This document shows positions 1 through 12,060 of a stretch of 64,000 nt of DNA, piece by piece (the stretch's first letter is position 1; every line of letters begins with the position of its first letter). This DNA is from Echinarachnius parma. Taxonomy: Eukaryota > Echinodermata > Echinoidea > Clypeasteroida > Echinarachniidae. The stretch lies in assembly GCA_037951105.1 (NCBI GenBank), contig JBAMJV010001320.1, positions 36,001-100,000 on the forward strand, given 5' to 3'. The notes beneath the pieces were generated by a model that did no database searches, was not told where the DNA came from, and was given only the letters and a program-made list of their open reading frames with translations. The translations under genes and the position numbers were made by a program.

Positions 1-1392
1 GAACAAATAGAGCTTCCAATATGAAAGTTATCTATTAACTTCATGAGTCTTTTTAGTAAGTGAAGTTTGAATGCTGTGTGATAATTTAGTTTGATATAAA
101 AGGAAAACAAATGTTTAAAAAAAGACGTAATTCGCATGACCTCCTGCCCTTGTTTTTTTGGTTACCATAATCACAAAGCGTTACATAACGCGTTTCAATC
201 AAATCATAAATATATCAGTTATTAGGGAGACATTTCACAAATAAAGAGTCATTCTATAAACCATTCTGCTTCATTTGCCAAGGTACAAGACTGATGCTTT
301 TTTCACTTGCGCTTGTGCTAAACTTTGGTTTTCTTTAAACAGCAATTTTAACTTCCGTATACATGTATTTGATAGGTATGTTAGCATTAATTAAGTAAAC
401 TAATCTATTGAAGCAACTCATTGTTTTGTAAATCATGTACAGTTCGTATATATTTGACAAGGATAATGCAAGGATTGAGATTTATATTACTGGAAACTAT
501 CTTATCTTATAGTATCTAATAAGGTACTCACATTGTATGATTGTTGTCAATGCATCCATCTGCCTATCCACCTGGTCCTCATTATTCTTGAATTCTTAAA
601 TATTAATATTAATATATATATATAGTTTAGAACAATATGGCAGTAAATCCCCAAATAGATCATGTAGTTGAAAAGGCGAACGTGAGTTTCAAGTCCAATC
701 GACCAGTATGCTGGATGTGATGCATGCTATTATATATTCAGCGTGGAATATTGCAATGAATAGACGTAATATACCAAATCAATACATGCCATAATTTCAG
801 TGACATAATCATATCGCTGTATTAATTACATTTCATATCGAATTGCATGCACCGCGCACGTTTTGCCATGGTCATGATGGTAGTGCTAGTCTCAATTAAA
901 ACAAATATTTGACAACGTTGTTACTAAAAATTGTTGTTGTTTTTCATGTATATTTGTATGACACAAAGGAAAACAGTTTTATAAGTCATACTTATTTGTA
1001 TGTTTGTAGGCTATGATGTATATCTACGGGCATATGATATAACATTCGTTCATTCAGAAATAACACATTTCCCGAAACATCTATACTTAGTTACTAGGGC
1101 ACATAAATCTGAACGTGTCTGCGACAAAGACTACCATGGATGGCGGAGCGGACTTTGATTACACGTTGTCATGGTGTTCGTCGGATGATCGAGTCTCGTG
1201 TATGGAAGTATCATAATTTGTACAATCGGTCGAACAATAACGATTCACACAATCAACACGATCAATGAAAAGCTATCAACGGTTCGGCATTGAACCCGAA
1301 AATATTCGAGATGTATATTTTTGGATAATGCATGCAAAGGTACGCCAAAACCAAATAATTTGTTGGTAATAATACTAATAATAACGATATTG

Positions 1393-1574
1393 AAAATAAT
1401 ATCGCTAGTGATATTCGTTTGTCTCGCAATGTATGGTCAACAAGGAATCTAAAAGATCACGACGTTTCGTGTGCCGCTGCAACACTTTGTCAAGTTATAT
1501 AACGTCGTGATCTTTTAGATTCCTTGTTGACCATACATTGCGAGACAAAAGAATATCACTAGCGATATTATTTT
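1393..1574. repeat. Long near-perfect inverted repeat (hairpin)
   Basis: Arms of about 73 bp at 1393-1466 and 1501-1574 are almost exact reverse complements around a spacer of about 34 bp. The outer parts read aaaataatatcgctagtgat on the left and the complement on the right. The high identity suggests a recent foldback MITE. No coding potential is seen. Confidence 0.85.
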
Positions 1575-1790
1575 CGATACTTTATCCGCAATGAGTAATA
1601 TATTTATTATTAATAACGATAACTTCTACACATATTACAAATAAATTGTGTGGCATGAAACTTGTAGCGCCTCTCTCTAACCCTTTGTTGTTTTAAATTT
1701 GATGCCTTCTTTTGATCCGCTTGACAATCAAATAAATGTATGACAACATAATTAATTTTCATTGATAAAGTGGAATATCTTGCCTCACCC

Positions 1791-1830
1791 CCCCCCCCCC
1801 CCCCCCCCCCCCACACACACACATACGAAC
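1791..1830. repeat. Poly-C / CA microsatellite
   Basis: An uninterrupted C run of roughly 20 bases is followed by a CA-rich tract. Apparent Pro- or Gly-rich reading frames here are artefacts of the homopolymer. Confidence 0.85.
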
Positions 1831-2811
1831 ACACACTATCTGCAAATTTGTATGAATTTGTTTATGTTTCGCAATATTTTTTTCAACAACATGAACTTTA
1901 TAACGCCCTCTATAGAGCCATGTACATACCTGTTTTGGAAATCCGTTAAAGATAAATATCAGTTTTGGGAAAGTTACCAAAAACATCTATATTGGCCAAA
2001 CTATTTGATCAATATTGTTGAATAAGTATTCAAAATGGGCTTGTGTGGTAAAATCCGAACCTAAGCATCGTTAAATGCAGAAATATCAGAAGAAATCCAA
2101 AGATGTTTCGATGGTTTGCCCTGTTTGCCCACTACATTGCCCATGTTATGAAGGCCTAGATCTCACTGAAACCACCAGCCAAGGTATAGGACACCTCTGA
2201 TTAGTTTTGATTGTTTTTTGTTTCGTATGTTTTGGACATTTGCATGGTTGTTGAACTAACCCAGGAAGGATGGCATACAGGAAAATGAGTGTCATATTAC
2301 ATGTTGTTTCGGTTCCGTATACTCGATAAAAAACAGAAACAAATCCATACATTATGGATTTGTATTACATATAAGGCGGGGTGGTGTATGTTTGTTTGTG
2401 TGAGTGCGGGGGGGGGGGGGGTTAACACTAACCCCCCCCCCCCCTCTCCATTATTATTTTGTTAAACAAACCTATTTGGGAAGAAATCAACTATAATTTC
2501 GGACATATGCCTAGAACACCATTGTTTGTGGGTGTGTGGGGGGGGGGGGGGGGGGGGACCGGTGCCCATACGCCCATAGTAGCGTTTTGCATGACCTTGA
2601 ATTCCAATCTAGGTAAACCTAAATGGATACAGAGCATGTTTGGATACTTCGTCCAGCATACAACACACGGGCGAATGAATTGTGCTTTTCTGTTTGGGCT
2701 CAACACTTTTCCAGTAACTCGAATGATAACACATGGCAATGTTTTGACATTGCACACATTCTACCAACAAATACAAAAAAGTCAGAAGTATTGATCAGTC
2801 GTCATTCCAAT

Positions 2812-2887
2812 ATGGTCAAAATGGAGCTTCTACGCACCAAGCTTCTTTCCAGTTTGGCACTAGCATTCATCTTCACCATTCAAACAT
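2812..2887 (+). CDS. Exon 1: signal peptide of CCP/Ig/FIMAC gene
   Basis: ATG at 2812 opens a 25-codon leader: a short basic start (MVKMELLRTK), a hydrophobic core (LLSSLALAFIFT), then IQT and a cysteine split over the splice. A second in-frame ATG lies at 2821. The donor at 2888 is a full consensus GTAAGT and leaves phase 1. This phase matches the acceptor at 4953, where the joined codon is Cys. The leader looks like a cleavable secretion signal, so the product should be secreted or on the cell surface. The 5' UTR cannot be delimited. Alternative: an unrelated short ORF, but the signal-like composition, consensus donor and phase match argue against that. Confidence 0.7.
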
Positions 2888-4952
2888 GTAAGTAGCTCTC
2901 ATGGATTTCCAACATGCACGTAGGCTATGCAGTAATATCGGGTGGCCACTTCGACATGTATGATTGTGTTATAATGTTAGTAACGGAAATATCAACAATA
3001 GTCAACCAAGTAGTTGTGAATTTGTATTAGTTGTATTACTTTATATTGGTGCATTACAATCTGATTCACCCAATTACCCCATTCACCCAAACTAATAGCA
3101 TTGGCGTAACGTGGTCGGATTGATCGGGAGATTATCGGGAGCATATTTTTTCTCAACGGGGTATAGTTCACTTTCGGTTTAGAGCGGCTTAACAAAACAA
3201 TGTTGTTGTGAGGTGTAACTGAAAGTGTCAACATTAAAAAGGCATAACAATTTTAAAGACGGAATCTTTGTTTTTATCAAATTATGTTCAGAAACAGCTA
3301 AAATATCCATTTAAAAAATCTGATCGAAATCAATGTTGGGAACAAACTTTTATTTATCAATGTAAGACAATTTTTATAAATTCTACATGTTTCTAACAAT
3401 ATACCACAATGTTTCATGATCGTTGCTCTGTGTATTGAATAGTAAGTTTTTGCAAACATCACATTTGCATATTTTAATTGTTAAAATAGTTCAGATTTGA
3501 GATGTCTGGAGGGCGCCTTCTTGTTTCAATAGCTGTTTTTTTAAAATTAAAACAGCCCGGAAAATGTATGTTATATATTTTTTTCTATTATTCAATCATC
3601 ATTGAATTGTAACTGTTATTTTAATGATACCTCACAAGTTACTGGCGATTCTGTCTGACCAAAACTGTACCTTTAACTTTGTAAAATATGTTCTCTTTGT
3701 GTTTTTATTGATTTCCGCAAACAAATCTCCCTCTCCATACCTACGGGATTAAGACTACATGTATTAGCTATAACTCAATAATTTACTCAGCGGTAATGAT
3801 ACTTCCTAATCCTGTTCTAAAAACTTGTTTATTGTTTTCAATTACGAAAAAAGGCTCATACACTTCAAAGCAACATTGTCCAAATCCTTAAAACTTACAT
3901 GGAACTCTAGTGTTTTTCTCATACCTTTTCATATTCATATTAAAAATACAAGCACGGGATAGGTTTCGGTTTTTCAAATTTCCATTTCGTTCAAAAGGTA
4001 TTTACGATTGAACTGTTCAGATATGAAATTGTCTACGGGATAATTTCATGCCGTGTACAAAGTAAGTACAATGAGTTAATAAATATCACTTTGCATTTTG
4101 CTCATATCTCAGCAAAACAAACCCAACTATAGCTTGAAATGTTCACACATTACTTTGTGGACATATCAAATCACTCCAATACACATTTTATTAATTACTC
4201 ATCACTTTTGGCAACAAAGTAACTACATCTCTTTTACTCGACACGCAGGGTTAAATAGGCAACTAGGATATGAAGAAATTCCCATTCGTTAAATTTGCAT
4301 GGAACGGTTTTCTAGAACATATCATTATATATAAGTCATTCAATGTAAATACAGCTCGTAATTTGAATAACCAGGAACAAAACATTAAAGCAAGCTCGTC
4401 GCCAAAAACCTTTAAAAGGGCACCGATATTATATTTACACATTTCACTCTTGTATAATGGTTAACCCTTTCAGGTTTGGTTCGGAACATACTCGGGCTTT
4501 GGGCTTTGAAAAAGACACGTTGTATCAAATCAGTCCGTCCTGAAATGAAATAGTCCTTGCTACCTTATGTTTTGTATTTGTATGGTCTATAATTCCTTTA
4601 TATGTTTAGTTGTGGAAAAAAAGTCATATATTTCAAACTTGTTTTAATAATTGCTGTATTCATTGACTTTAAATGTGCGATTTTATTAAGCGATACCGAC
4701 CTTTGTTTTGGGCTGGCTGTTTTTGTATTGTCAATAAACCTGAAATATGTTGCGTAGTGTGGTAGAACACAAACTATTGGGAAACACACACCTTATATAA
4801 TTCTTTTTGTATCAATGATTTCCCCTTATGTTGTATTTTTTTCTTCAAATTGTTCTTCTTTTTTTTTTTGGGGGGGGGGGGGGTGGGGGGCACACGAAGA
4901 ATAAAACGTATGCGACGTGTTATTTATGCCATTTTTGTTTTATTTATTCAAG
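2888..4952 (+). other. Intron 1
   Basis: AT-rich intron. Positions about 3868-4245 belong to a dispersed repeat family also present near 5475-5860 (inverted), 22150-22534 and 45508-45893. A poly-G run near 4871-4890 sits just before the next exon. Nothing else is recognisable. Confidence 0.5.
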
Positions 4953-5168
4953 GTACTGGAACGGTGTGTTTTGGTTCGTCGACCGAGCATGGTTTATACA
5001 GTGTGCACGGGCGTAGTAGCGTTGTGGAAAGACTTTGGACAACTGGCGCACAACATGGCGGCAGGGTTGACGTCAGCGTGAGAAACTGCCCCAGTGGTTT
5101 TTATGCCCAGCAGCCAACCAGAAGCCAGTGTGAGAACGGAACGTGGACACCACCCTGGCCAACGTGTG
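4953..5168 (+). CDS. Exon 2: first sushi/CCP domain
   Basis: The acceptor after the T-rich stretch ending at 4952 and the consensus donor GTAAGT at 5169 bound a 216-bp phase 1-1 exon. The encoded module ends with a typical CCP second half: NCPSGFYAQQP, a QC, then NGTWTPPWPTCG, giving the last three of the four CCP cysteines and the conserved Trp before the final Cys. The first half, with TVCFGSS, is less conserved. This copy is clearly diverged from the A-F array further right. It directly follows the signal peptide, so it is the N-terminal domain. The family role is protein-protein recognition; the ligand is unknown. Confidence 0.75.
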
Positions 5169-5474
5169 GTAAGTACTATTTTATTAGCTGTATGACGATT
5201 TTACTATGAATATGGATAACTGTATATTTTGTGTATAGTACTAGTGTGTAGTACTATTAATAATCATAGTACTAATGATACTTTTGCCGTTAGTTTAAAG
5301 TGCTAGTTGGATATGTGTATAACTCATTGCCAATGTCCTAACCTGCAAACACCACATTAATTAAAAGGGCACAGCTAGGTAAACTACTATTTGGGGATTG
5401 AAACGGAATCTACTGAAAGGCAAATTTTGCCACATGCTTGAAGATTGGGTGTGCACTGAACAATTATATAGAGC

Positions 5475-5860
5475 TACTTGGGATCAGTAACTTTGTTGAC
5501 AAGTGCAAACAGTGATGGCTGGTTAATACAATGTGTATTGGGCATGTCATTTGATATGTCAAGAAAGTATTGTGTGAACACTTCAAGTTAGTTGGATGTT
5601 ATTTGGCCCCAAAAATGAGCGAAAATGCAAAGTGATATTCAGTTTACTCATTGCACTTAATTAGTACACGGCAGGAAAGATCCCGTAGATAATTTCATAA
5701 TCGAACGCTTCAATCTAAATATCTTTTGAACAAAATAGAAATTTGAAAACCAAAACCTATCCTTGCTTTTATTGTTAATACATATAAAACACGGAAGGAA
5801 CAGCTAAAATGCCAATTGGATGTTGAGGATTTGGATAATGTTACTAAGTCCCTTCAAGTA
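5475..5860 (-). repeat. Dispersed MITE-like repeat, family R, inverted copy
   Basis: Reading the minus strand, the copy begins with a start like GGGACTTAGTAACATT and ends with a TCAACAAAGTTACT-type end. It is related to the copies near 3868-4245, 22150-22534 and 45508-45893. No coding capacity. Confidence 0.55.
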
Positions 5861-7526
5861 TACAATGCCACTGCACAATCACACAATACAATGGACATGG
5901 TCAATTACTCTATTACCATTGCGTGCGTACATAGACTTGGCATGTTAGGGTTAGCTTGATGAGGGATCAAAAGCAGCTGACCAAGAGTATGAATGAAGGA
6001 ATGTACTTCGTACTTGGCACTTTATGTGTTGAGAAAAATATTTCGTCGGAATTATTTGTAATAATCCCTTATTTTGGTCAGTGATGCAAGTATTCGATTC
6101 GTACTGATTGTTATTTGTCTAGATTGAGGTGATCAGAGTATACTTAGGCAAAATAAAGAGACAAAACGGATCTACCAGTGAAGTACACTACATTGGAAAG
6201 GCTACGGGTGCAGTCTAAAGCCTACACTACAGTTTGGTGTTCAACACAAATCAGAATTAAATCAAAGACAGAACTATACAAGGTGCTCATTCTGTCAATG
6301 TTACTATACAGAACTAAAATCTGCATTTACCCTCCAAATTGAAGACGCGTAGAGAAGACTCCTTTACATTTGAAATTTTGGCATGTACGCTTTTGCAAAT
6401 TGTACACTCAGTTTGTCATTATCTCACAAAAACATTTTGTATGCAGCGCCCTCTATACCAAAACTGAACTACCCCTTTAAATCAAGAGATCATCAACAAC
6501 ATTACTATTTGAAACCTCCTTTGTAATTTGTTGAAAAAGTGTATGCATTTTCTTCTGTTTTTCTTAAATAATCGAATAAATGTAGGATCCCACATTTGTT
6601 CTGATTGGATATATATATATCTTTTTATATTTCAGATGTTTCTGAACCGATTTTGATCATTCTGTCATACAAATTGTATGATAATTCACATTTGACATTC
6701 AGTCTATCATGACCCGAAACTGCACGAGTATCATCATATATGTATCTAAAGAGCAGAGCTTGTATTCAGCCCCTTAAAGGGACTTAGTATACATTTCAGT
6801 TCTTAAACCCCTACAGAGCAAATTAGGTAGATTGTGGTCCTCCTGGGTTACTACAAAAGGAAAAGGCAAAAAGGCAAAGTTGCTTAATACATTTGAAACA
6901 TTTGAATACATGCAGGGGCGAGTAGCTCCACTGATGACAACGTTGATTACCTAATTTATATCATGGATTCGTGCTACGTCACAGATAATGGGTATCATGA
7001 AATTGCCCAACGCTACCCCTCTCTCCCAAGATTGTACAGGGTTATTTAACGCCGACATGAACTAAAACATCAGTTCAATATAAAAGAAATTCAAGGTATA
7101 TTTGAAGGCGTATAGAAATCGGTAACAGAGCACCTGACCTATATATTTTTAACATAACTCAATGCTGCCTGAAATGTAACAAAATTGTGAGCATTTTGTA
7201 TTACATGTATTGTCTCCGAGCAATTTGTGACTGTGTTGCGCTCCTCAAGCTACCAGATGTATTGGTGTGATATACAATTTAGTTATATAGATTTGTTTAA
7301 GGTCTGGTGTGAAGAGTTGGCAGTATATGCCTTTGAAAAATAAATTACTCGTTAAAATGTTATTATTGAATATACTTTTCTTATTTCATAATCTTTATGC
7401 CTGTGATAGGTTTGGGTACAGTCTGTGATTAGATTGATGTAGCCAGGGGAAATGAGACAACATGGTCTGGAAAAAAGGGCATTTGCCAACATGCAGGTCT
7501 GACTGGACTAATAACATCAAACTAGT

Positions 7527-7795
7527 CCAACTGGGCACCATCTGGACTAGCTTTAAGCTAGTCGAGCGACTATCTGATGCTAGTCCAGCATGCTGGACTA
7601 ACATAAAACTAGTCGACCGACTAACATAAAACTAGTCGACCGACTAACAAAATGCTAGTCAAGCGATTGGCGCACTGCTAGTCCAGCACGCTGGACTAAG
7701 ATAAGTTAGTCCGCCATGTTAGTCCAGCAATACGGACTAACTTAAAACTAGTCCAGATGGACACCATCTGGACTAGTTTTAAGTTAGTCCGGCTT
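7527..7795. repeat. CTAGTC palindromic tandem cluster
   Basis: The words CTAGTCCAGC, ACTAGTCGACCGACTAAC and their complements recur more than ten times, with self-complementary spacing. Two exact neighbours lie at about 7605-7645, and ATCTGGACTAG palindromes mark both ends. It looks like a foldback or satellite-like element made of short inverted words. Confidence 0.7.
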
Positions 7796-8334
7796 ACCAG
7801 TTTAGGTTACATTATATCAACCAATCATCTTGTTTGCACATGTCAACAAAGTTACTAGATCCCTTTAAAGGGATAAAACAGATACAACTAAATGTTAGTA
7901 TCCAAAACTTGCACCATGATATCTTTACAGTTATAATTTCACCATGCCCGAAAGGTAGACATTATTACAAACGGCTACGTTAAAATGCAGTTATCATTCA
8001 AAAGGTAGTCGTTGGAATACAGAGGGGGCTCTCTAAAAACATATTGGTTTTAATCATTTAACCAAAACAAATTTGAATGTGATGTTTTGATAATATTATG
8101 ATTCAATAGCGATATTTTTTGAAATTTGTTCGAAATAGTGTAGCCATCTGTCCAGAGAGAGCACAAGGCATCCGTACGGGGTCCCAACGACTTCGTCTTT
8201 AAAGTTACGTGTTGTATATCGCCAACGGAACTGCAAAGAATTTATTATAATTGGCCAACAAAGAAAGAATGCAAATTTCTATCCGTTACAAAATAACCTT
8301 TTCACTACATGTTTCGCTCCTGTTTCTTTTCAGA

Positions 8335-8803
8335 TCAATCAGAAATAGTACTAAACCCGTTCAATGTCCCATGGATCAGTTTCTAAGTTGTGTTTTATAT
8401 TTTGCCAACGGATCTGCAAATAAATCATATATGGTTAAACAATTTTATTTAATTAATAATTAAATTTCTACCGATCAAATTATCATTTTGTATCAACTCT
8501 GCCTCTTTATTTTCTAAAACGAAGCATAATACCCGTGATGTCCCATCAACTCCGTTTAGAAGTCTCACGCTGCAGTTCATCAACTGCTCTACCGAGTTGA
8601 CATCGGGATTATATCGGCGCCATTTTCCCCGATATGGCAAGTCCCATAAACCGGTCCCTTTTCCAGAGAGAGCACGGAACCCGTCCAATAACCCATCGAC
8701 TCCGTCTCGAAGTCATGTGCTTCATTGTATCACCATCACTGGCTCTGCGGTGCATGACACCGTTGACTTTAACGACGCGTCTGTGCCTGATGGCACGTGG
8801 ATT
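8335..8803 (+). pseudogene. Three truncated CCP half-exons (alpha, beta, gamma) upstream of CCP exon A
   Basis: Three successive copies of only the acceptor-proximal half of the CCP exon: about 8335-8440 (class alpha, with CCAACGGATCTGC), 8519-8640 (class beta, starting GAGCAT/GAAGCATAA.ACCCG) and 8668-8803 (class gamma, AGAGAGCACGGAACCC, ending at GATGGCACGTGG). Each aligns to the region encoding HPCDVP...FINGSAV...DGTW and then passes into the intron that precedes the next copy. The second CCP half and the donor are missing, so they cannot splice as CCP exons. Stops and frameshifts support decay. Confidence 0.75.
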
Positions 8804-8867
8804 AAGGAGAACCTACTAGCCCAGTACAGTGACCATACGAACCTCTCTTTGTATTTTGTTCTCCCAG

Positions 8868-9113
8868 AGAGACCGCGTCACCCGTGCGGGGTCCCACTCA
8901 CTGCCTACTACACTAAAACTAACGGTGCTCAATACGTGCAGCAGTTCATCAATGGTTCTGCGGGGCGCGACATCAGTGACTACAACGGCGCCACTTTGCC
9001 CGACGGCACGTGGCTGGTGGCACGGTGCGAAGATCCGGTGAGGTACCGACTGGTCGGGGAGTCTAGGAGGCTATGCACAGAGGGGGAGTGGTCTGCTCCA
9101 GAACCTACCTGTG
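8868..9113 (+). CDS. CCP exon A (subtype 1)
   Basis: Phase 1-1 exon of 246 bp, acceptor CTCCCAG at 8867 and donor GTAATT at 9114. It begins ERPRHPCGVPL and carries the four CCP cysteines (HPC, VARC, RRLC, PTC), the Trp in GEWSAPEPTC and the sequon NGS in FINGSAG. It is 18 bases longer than the sister exons B, C and E, from an insertion in the first third (near YYTKTNGAQYVQ). The ERPRHPC start defines subtype 1, shared with exons C and E. It follows three decayed half-exon copies and is followed by a partial copy of the unit's palindrome near 9307-9372, but by no Ig half-exon. Confidence 0.88.
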
Positions 9114-9306
9114 GTAATTATCGGAAATGTCGTCATGCATTGTTTTTGATGCAGTGTCATCGTAAGTATTGGTTAATAGGGTAACTTTATGAAAATTGCC
9201 AGAATTCTCAGCAGTGGCAACAACTTATCTCTGGGGTAAGAAGATATACATTGTGCATCATTTGTTATTGGCCCAGGGGATATTATAATTGTTCCTATTC
9301 ATTATC

Positions 9307-9372
9307 CAATCAGTCATAGCATAACCGGTCACCAGTAAAACTACGTCCTGACTGATCCAGAACGAATTGAAA
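9307..9372. repeat. Unit palindrome, partial copy (unit A)
   Basis: Left arm of the palindrome that follows each CCP exon: CAGTCATAGCATAACCGGTC and the following ACCAGTAA word. The right arm has decayed. Confidence 0.6.
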
Positions 9373-9728
9373 AGAAATCATTATACATGTTCAACTGTTA
9401 ATCTAGAACTTACATTTTTTTTTCAAATGGCCCTTTAGTATGACGATATCTTTCATTCAGCTCAAAAGCGTTAACAAACGGTCATAAACCTCATAAACGT
9501 CCGTTGTAAAAGCTGACGCATATTTTCGCCTTTTTAACCAGGAAAGCAGTGTTCTTTTTCAACAAAACTTCTACACATCATTTGGACATATCTTACAATG
9601 ATTTTGGTACAGGATTGAAGTCTCAAATGTCATTTTTGGCAATATCTGACACTTTACAGACCTCACTTCAACTTTCTACCGATCAAAATGACAATTTCAT
9701 ATCATCTCTACTCCCTCTTTGTTTTCCA

Positions 9729-10060
9729 TACAGAGCATAGAGCCCGCGTGATGTCACATCGACTCCGTTCGGAAGTCGCCTCTTAAGGTTCATCAACGGC
9801 TCTACAGTGGGTGACATCGAAAACAATGTCGGCCCACTTTTCCCAATATGGACATGTCAAGGTCTTATCTGTTTACCGTCCTATTACACTGACCATACAA
9901 ATCTCTCTTTGTATTTCTCTTTCCAGAGAAAGCACGGAACCCATCTGATGTCTCATTAACTACATTTGGAAGTCACGAGCTGTCAGTTCATCAACGGCTC
10001 TGCGGTGCGTGACACCATTAACTATGACCATGACAGCGCCTCTTTGCCCGATGACACGTT
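9729..10060 (+). pseudogene. Truncated CCP half-exons (beta, gamma) upstream of CCP exon B
   Basis: About 9729-9850 is a beta copy (GAGCATAGAGCCCGCGTGAT) and about 9929-10060 a gamma copy (AGAGAAAGCACGGAACCC, then a FINGSAV-like segment and GATGACACG). Both lack the second CCP half and a donor. They continue into the same acceptor-side intron sequence (accggcccatt.cagtga) that precedes full exons. Confidence 0.72.
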
Positions 10061-10130
10061 TCAGAGTCCAACCTTTATACCGGCCCATTGCAGTGATTAT
10101 ACATATCTGTCATTGTTTGTTTGTATTTAG

Positions 10131-10358
10131 AGAGACTACGGATCCCTTGCGATGTCCCGGTGACTCCTCCTCGAAGTCACGTGCTGCAGTTCATCAATGG
10201 TTCTACGGTGCGCGACATCAATGAATATGAAGGCGACATTTTGGCCGATGGCACGTGGTTGGTAGCACGGTGCGAAGATCCGGGGAGGTACCGACTGGTC
10301 GGGGAGTCTAGGAGGCTGTGCACAGCGGCGGAGTGGTCTGCTCCAGAACCTACCTGTG
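10131..10358 (+). CDS. CCP exon B (subtype 2)
   Basis: Phase 1-1 exon of 228 bp, acceptor TATTTAG at 10130 and donor GTATGT at 10359. It begins ERLRIPCDVPVTPP and has the four CCP cysteines, the DGTWLVARC motif and EWSAPEPTC. The acidic GEGE.. loop reads TAAEW here, unlike TEGEW in the sisters. The IPCDV start and the TPP segment group it with exons D and F (subtype 2). It carries the NGS sequon of FINGSTV. It is followed by the unit palindrome (10637-10717) and an intact Ig first-half exon, so this is one of two complete junctions from the CCP array into an Ig domain. Confidence 0.88.
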
Positions 10359-10636
10359 GTATGTATTGGAAGAATGTTCATGCATTGTATTTGTTGCAGT
10401 GTCATCGTAAGTATTGGTAATAATGGATATTGTGATAATTGCCCGAATTCGGATCAGTGACACAATTAAGTCAGGGCTAAGAAGACTTACATTTTACAAG
10501 AAACCGGTTTACTAGTTCCACACTTGTTTAATTTCATTATATTGACATTAGCCCATTACTGTTTATTGTGGAGATATTAAGTTGTTCACATTGATCATTT
10601 GATCACTCCCTCTAATTCTGTTTATATCAGGTTCGC

Positions 10637-10717
10637 TTGACATTTCAGTCACAGCATAACCAGTCACAAGTTATACTACGTCCAGAGCGTAGCATTACTC
10701 ATAAACTGGAATGTCAA
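10637..10717. repeat. Unit palindrome (unit B)
   Basis: Imperfect inverted repeat opening TTGACATTTCAG and closing CTGGAATGTCAA, with an ACTACG/CGTAGCATTAC core. The same palindrome follows exons C, D, E and F. Confidence 0.75.
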
Positions 10718-10895
10718 AAGTTGTTCAGGATGCCTTTCAAATGGGTTTGCATTTCTAATTGAAGAATAAGGGCTAGTCGAACTTCACAGGTGCGGTGTTA
10801 TTCAAATAGTACTGGCAATGTATGCAATATATATGCAGGGCTACGTCAGCACTATTCCTATCTTTACCATTGATATCATATCATTGTCCTTGTAG

Positions 10896-11080
10896 AACGT
10901 GTAAACACTTCCATCACTACCATTGGAATACCACACGTTGTAGCGAGCAACGGCACACTATTCATCTACCCACGGCCCTCTGAAGCACCAAATCAATATC
11001 AGTACATATCTTGCTATCTCGGGGGCGGAGTAGGAGGATCAGCGAATCTCACTGTGCCACAGAATGTCAGGAGCATTCCG
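10896..11080 (+). CDS. Ig-like domain 1, first-half exon
   Basis: Acceptor TTGTAG at 10895, donor GTAATC at 11081, 185 bp, phase 1 in and phase 0 out. It has no internal Met and so is easily missed. It reads through SITTIGIPHVVASNGT, then IYPRPSEAPNQ, YISCYLGGG and GSANLTVPQNV. The single Cys in YISC is the expected B-strand cysteine of an Ig fold, and NGT and NLT are N-glycosylation sequons. The exon has exactly the length and phase of the second intact copy at 32054-32238. The partner half with the F-strand cysteine is at 13472-13628. Assignment as Ig-like rests on the joined pattern C...W...YSC. Confidence 0.8.
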
Positions 11081-11456
11081 GTAATCACAGTGGCGTAGAG
11101 AGGTTTGACTTATTGGGAGGCACACAAATTAATTTGTAGGGGCATACTTTATTAGTATGTCTTAATTTCTTTAAAGATAGTCCTTGTTGTTTTTTGGTTG
11201 GACAAATTGTTTCATTTTGTTTTAGCCTGCTTGACAGGTGTGGCAAATATGAAACTGGTCGATCTGATTATACCCCAATGGGCTTTATATGAGTTAACTG
11301 CAGAATAGTTAAATTACCATACCATCATCGTAACCAATCAATAAATAATTATATTATTACAACAACAAAATAGTAAACCAACAGTCAAATTATAGAAAAA
11401 ATTGTATTGAGAAATGTTTGGATAAAATTATACCCAAGTCAGGATGATCACCACAT

Positions 11457-12060
11457 TTAAAGGGATAGTTGAGTTGTGGTATAGTGGGCGCTGCACAAAA
11501 TAATATATTTGTGAGATAATGAAATAGTGAGTGTCGAATTTAAAAGACCATACAATTTAATGACAGAATAAACTTCATTTGATCAAAATCGGTTCAGAAA
11601 TGGCTGAAATATCCATTAACATAACCATATTAATTGTGGGTCCCCACTAAAATTTGATAACTTTAAACCAGCCGTTAAAAATATTGAAAAAGCTTCCTCT
11701 TTTTAAAAATGTACATGAGAGGTTCTTATAAATAGTTGTTAATTATCTCTCTATCTAATCACTATTTCAATAAAACATGACATGCACAATTTGTTATTTA
11801 AATGGTTCGAAACCAATCATTTGTTTCAGAAAGCGCTCTTATAAGTTGTAACGACTCTTTTTGAATGATGAAAGGGTTTTTATTTAGTCCTTGTAATTTT
11901 GTATTCCTTTCGAGCATGGTGAAGTTATAACTTAAAGTTTTATTACGGATTTTGGAAACACTCGCCTTCCACTCGCCTTCCCCCTCTCTCTTTTAAGCAT
12001 CGCCCTCTCTCTGTGTCCACAATGCTGATTCTATTTCTAAAACTCAACTACCCCTTTATA
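11457..12060. mobile_element. TTAA MITE, AGGGATAG family
   Basis: About 600 bp. It begins TTAA AGGGATAGTTGAGT and ends ACTCAACTACCCCTTTA, so the ends are inverted copies. Internal landmarks (GAGATAATGAAA, ATCAAAATCGGTTCAGAAA, CGAGCATGGTGAAGTTA) recur in the copies at 40521-41612 and 42245-42752. Non-coding. The TTAA target suggests mobilisation by a piggyBac- or Kolobok-type transposase. Confidence 0.8.

Larger units (their letters stand above)
1..2811. other. Upstream non-coding region
   Basis: AT-rich sequence with no convincing exon on either strand. It holds the large hairpin at 1393-1574, a poly-C plus CA tract near 1791-1830, and G/C homopolymer runs near 2408-2450 and 2537-2558. The promoter and 5' UTR of the CCP/Ig gene probably lie just before 2812, but I see no core promoter element I would defend. 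Confidence 0.5.
5169..8334 (+). other. Intron 2 with dispersed repeats
   Basis: No exon found. About 5475-5860 is an inverted member of the family seen at 22150-22534, ending in a CTTAGTAAC/GTTACTAAG-like terminus. About 6380-6480 is a right end of the TTAA/AGGGATAG MITE family (ending ctacccctttaa), and 6560-6720 and 7860-8140 carry other pieces of it. A CTAGTC-rich palindromic cluster lies at 7527-7795. Confidence 0.5.

Noticed and set aside
1610..2757. Frames rich in Gly or Pro around homopolymer runs
   Set aside because: They arise from poly-G/poly-C and CA tracts; no domain, no splice context.
7395..7604. Minus-strand frame of 69 codons in the CTAGTC cluster
   Set aside because: Composed of the palindromic repeat words; no homology seen.
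8449..8688. Antisense frames over the CCP half-exons (also 26860-27201 and 10136-10405)
   Set aside because: Shadows of the repeated CCP sequence on the opposite strand.
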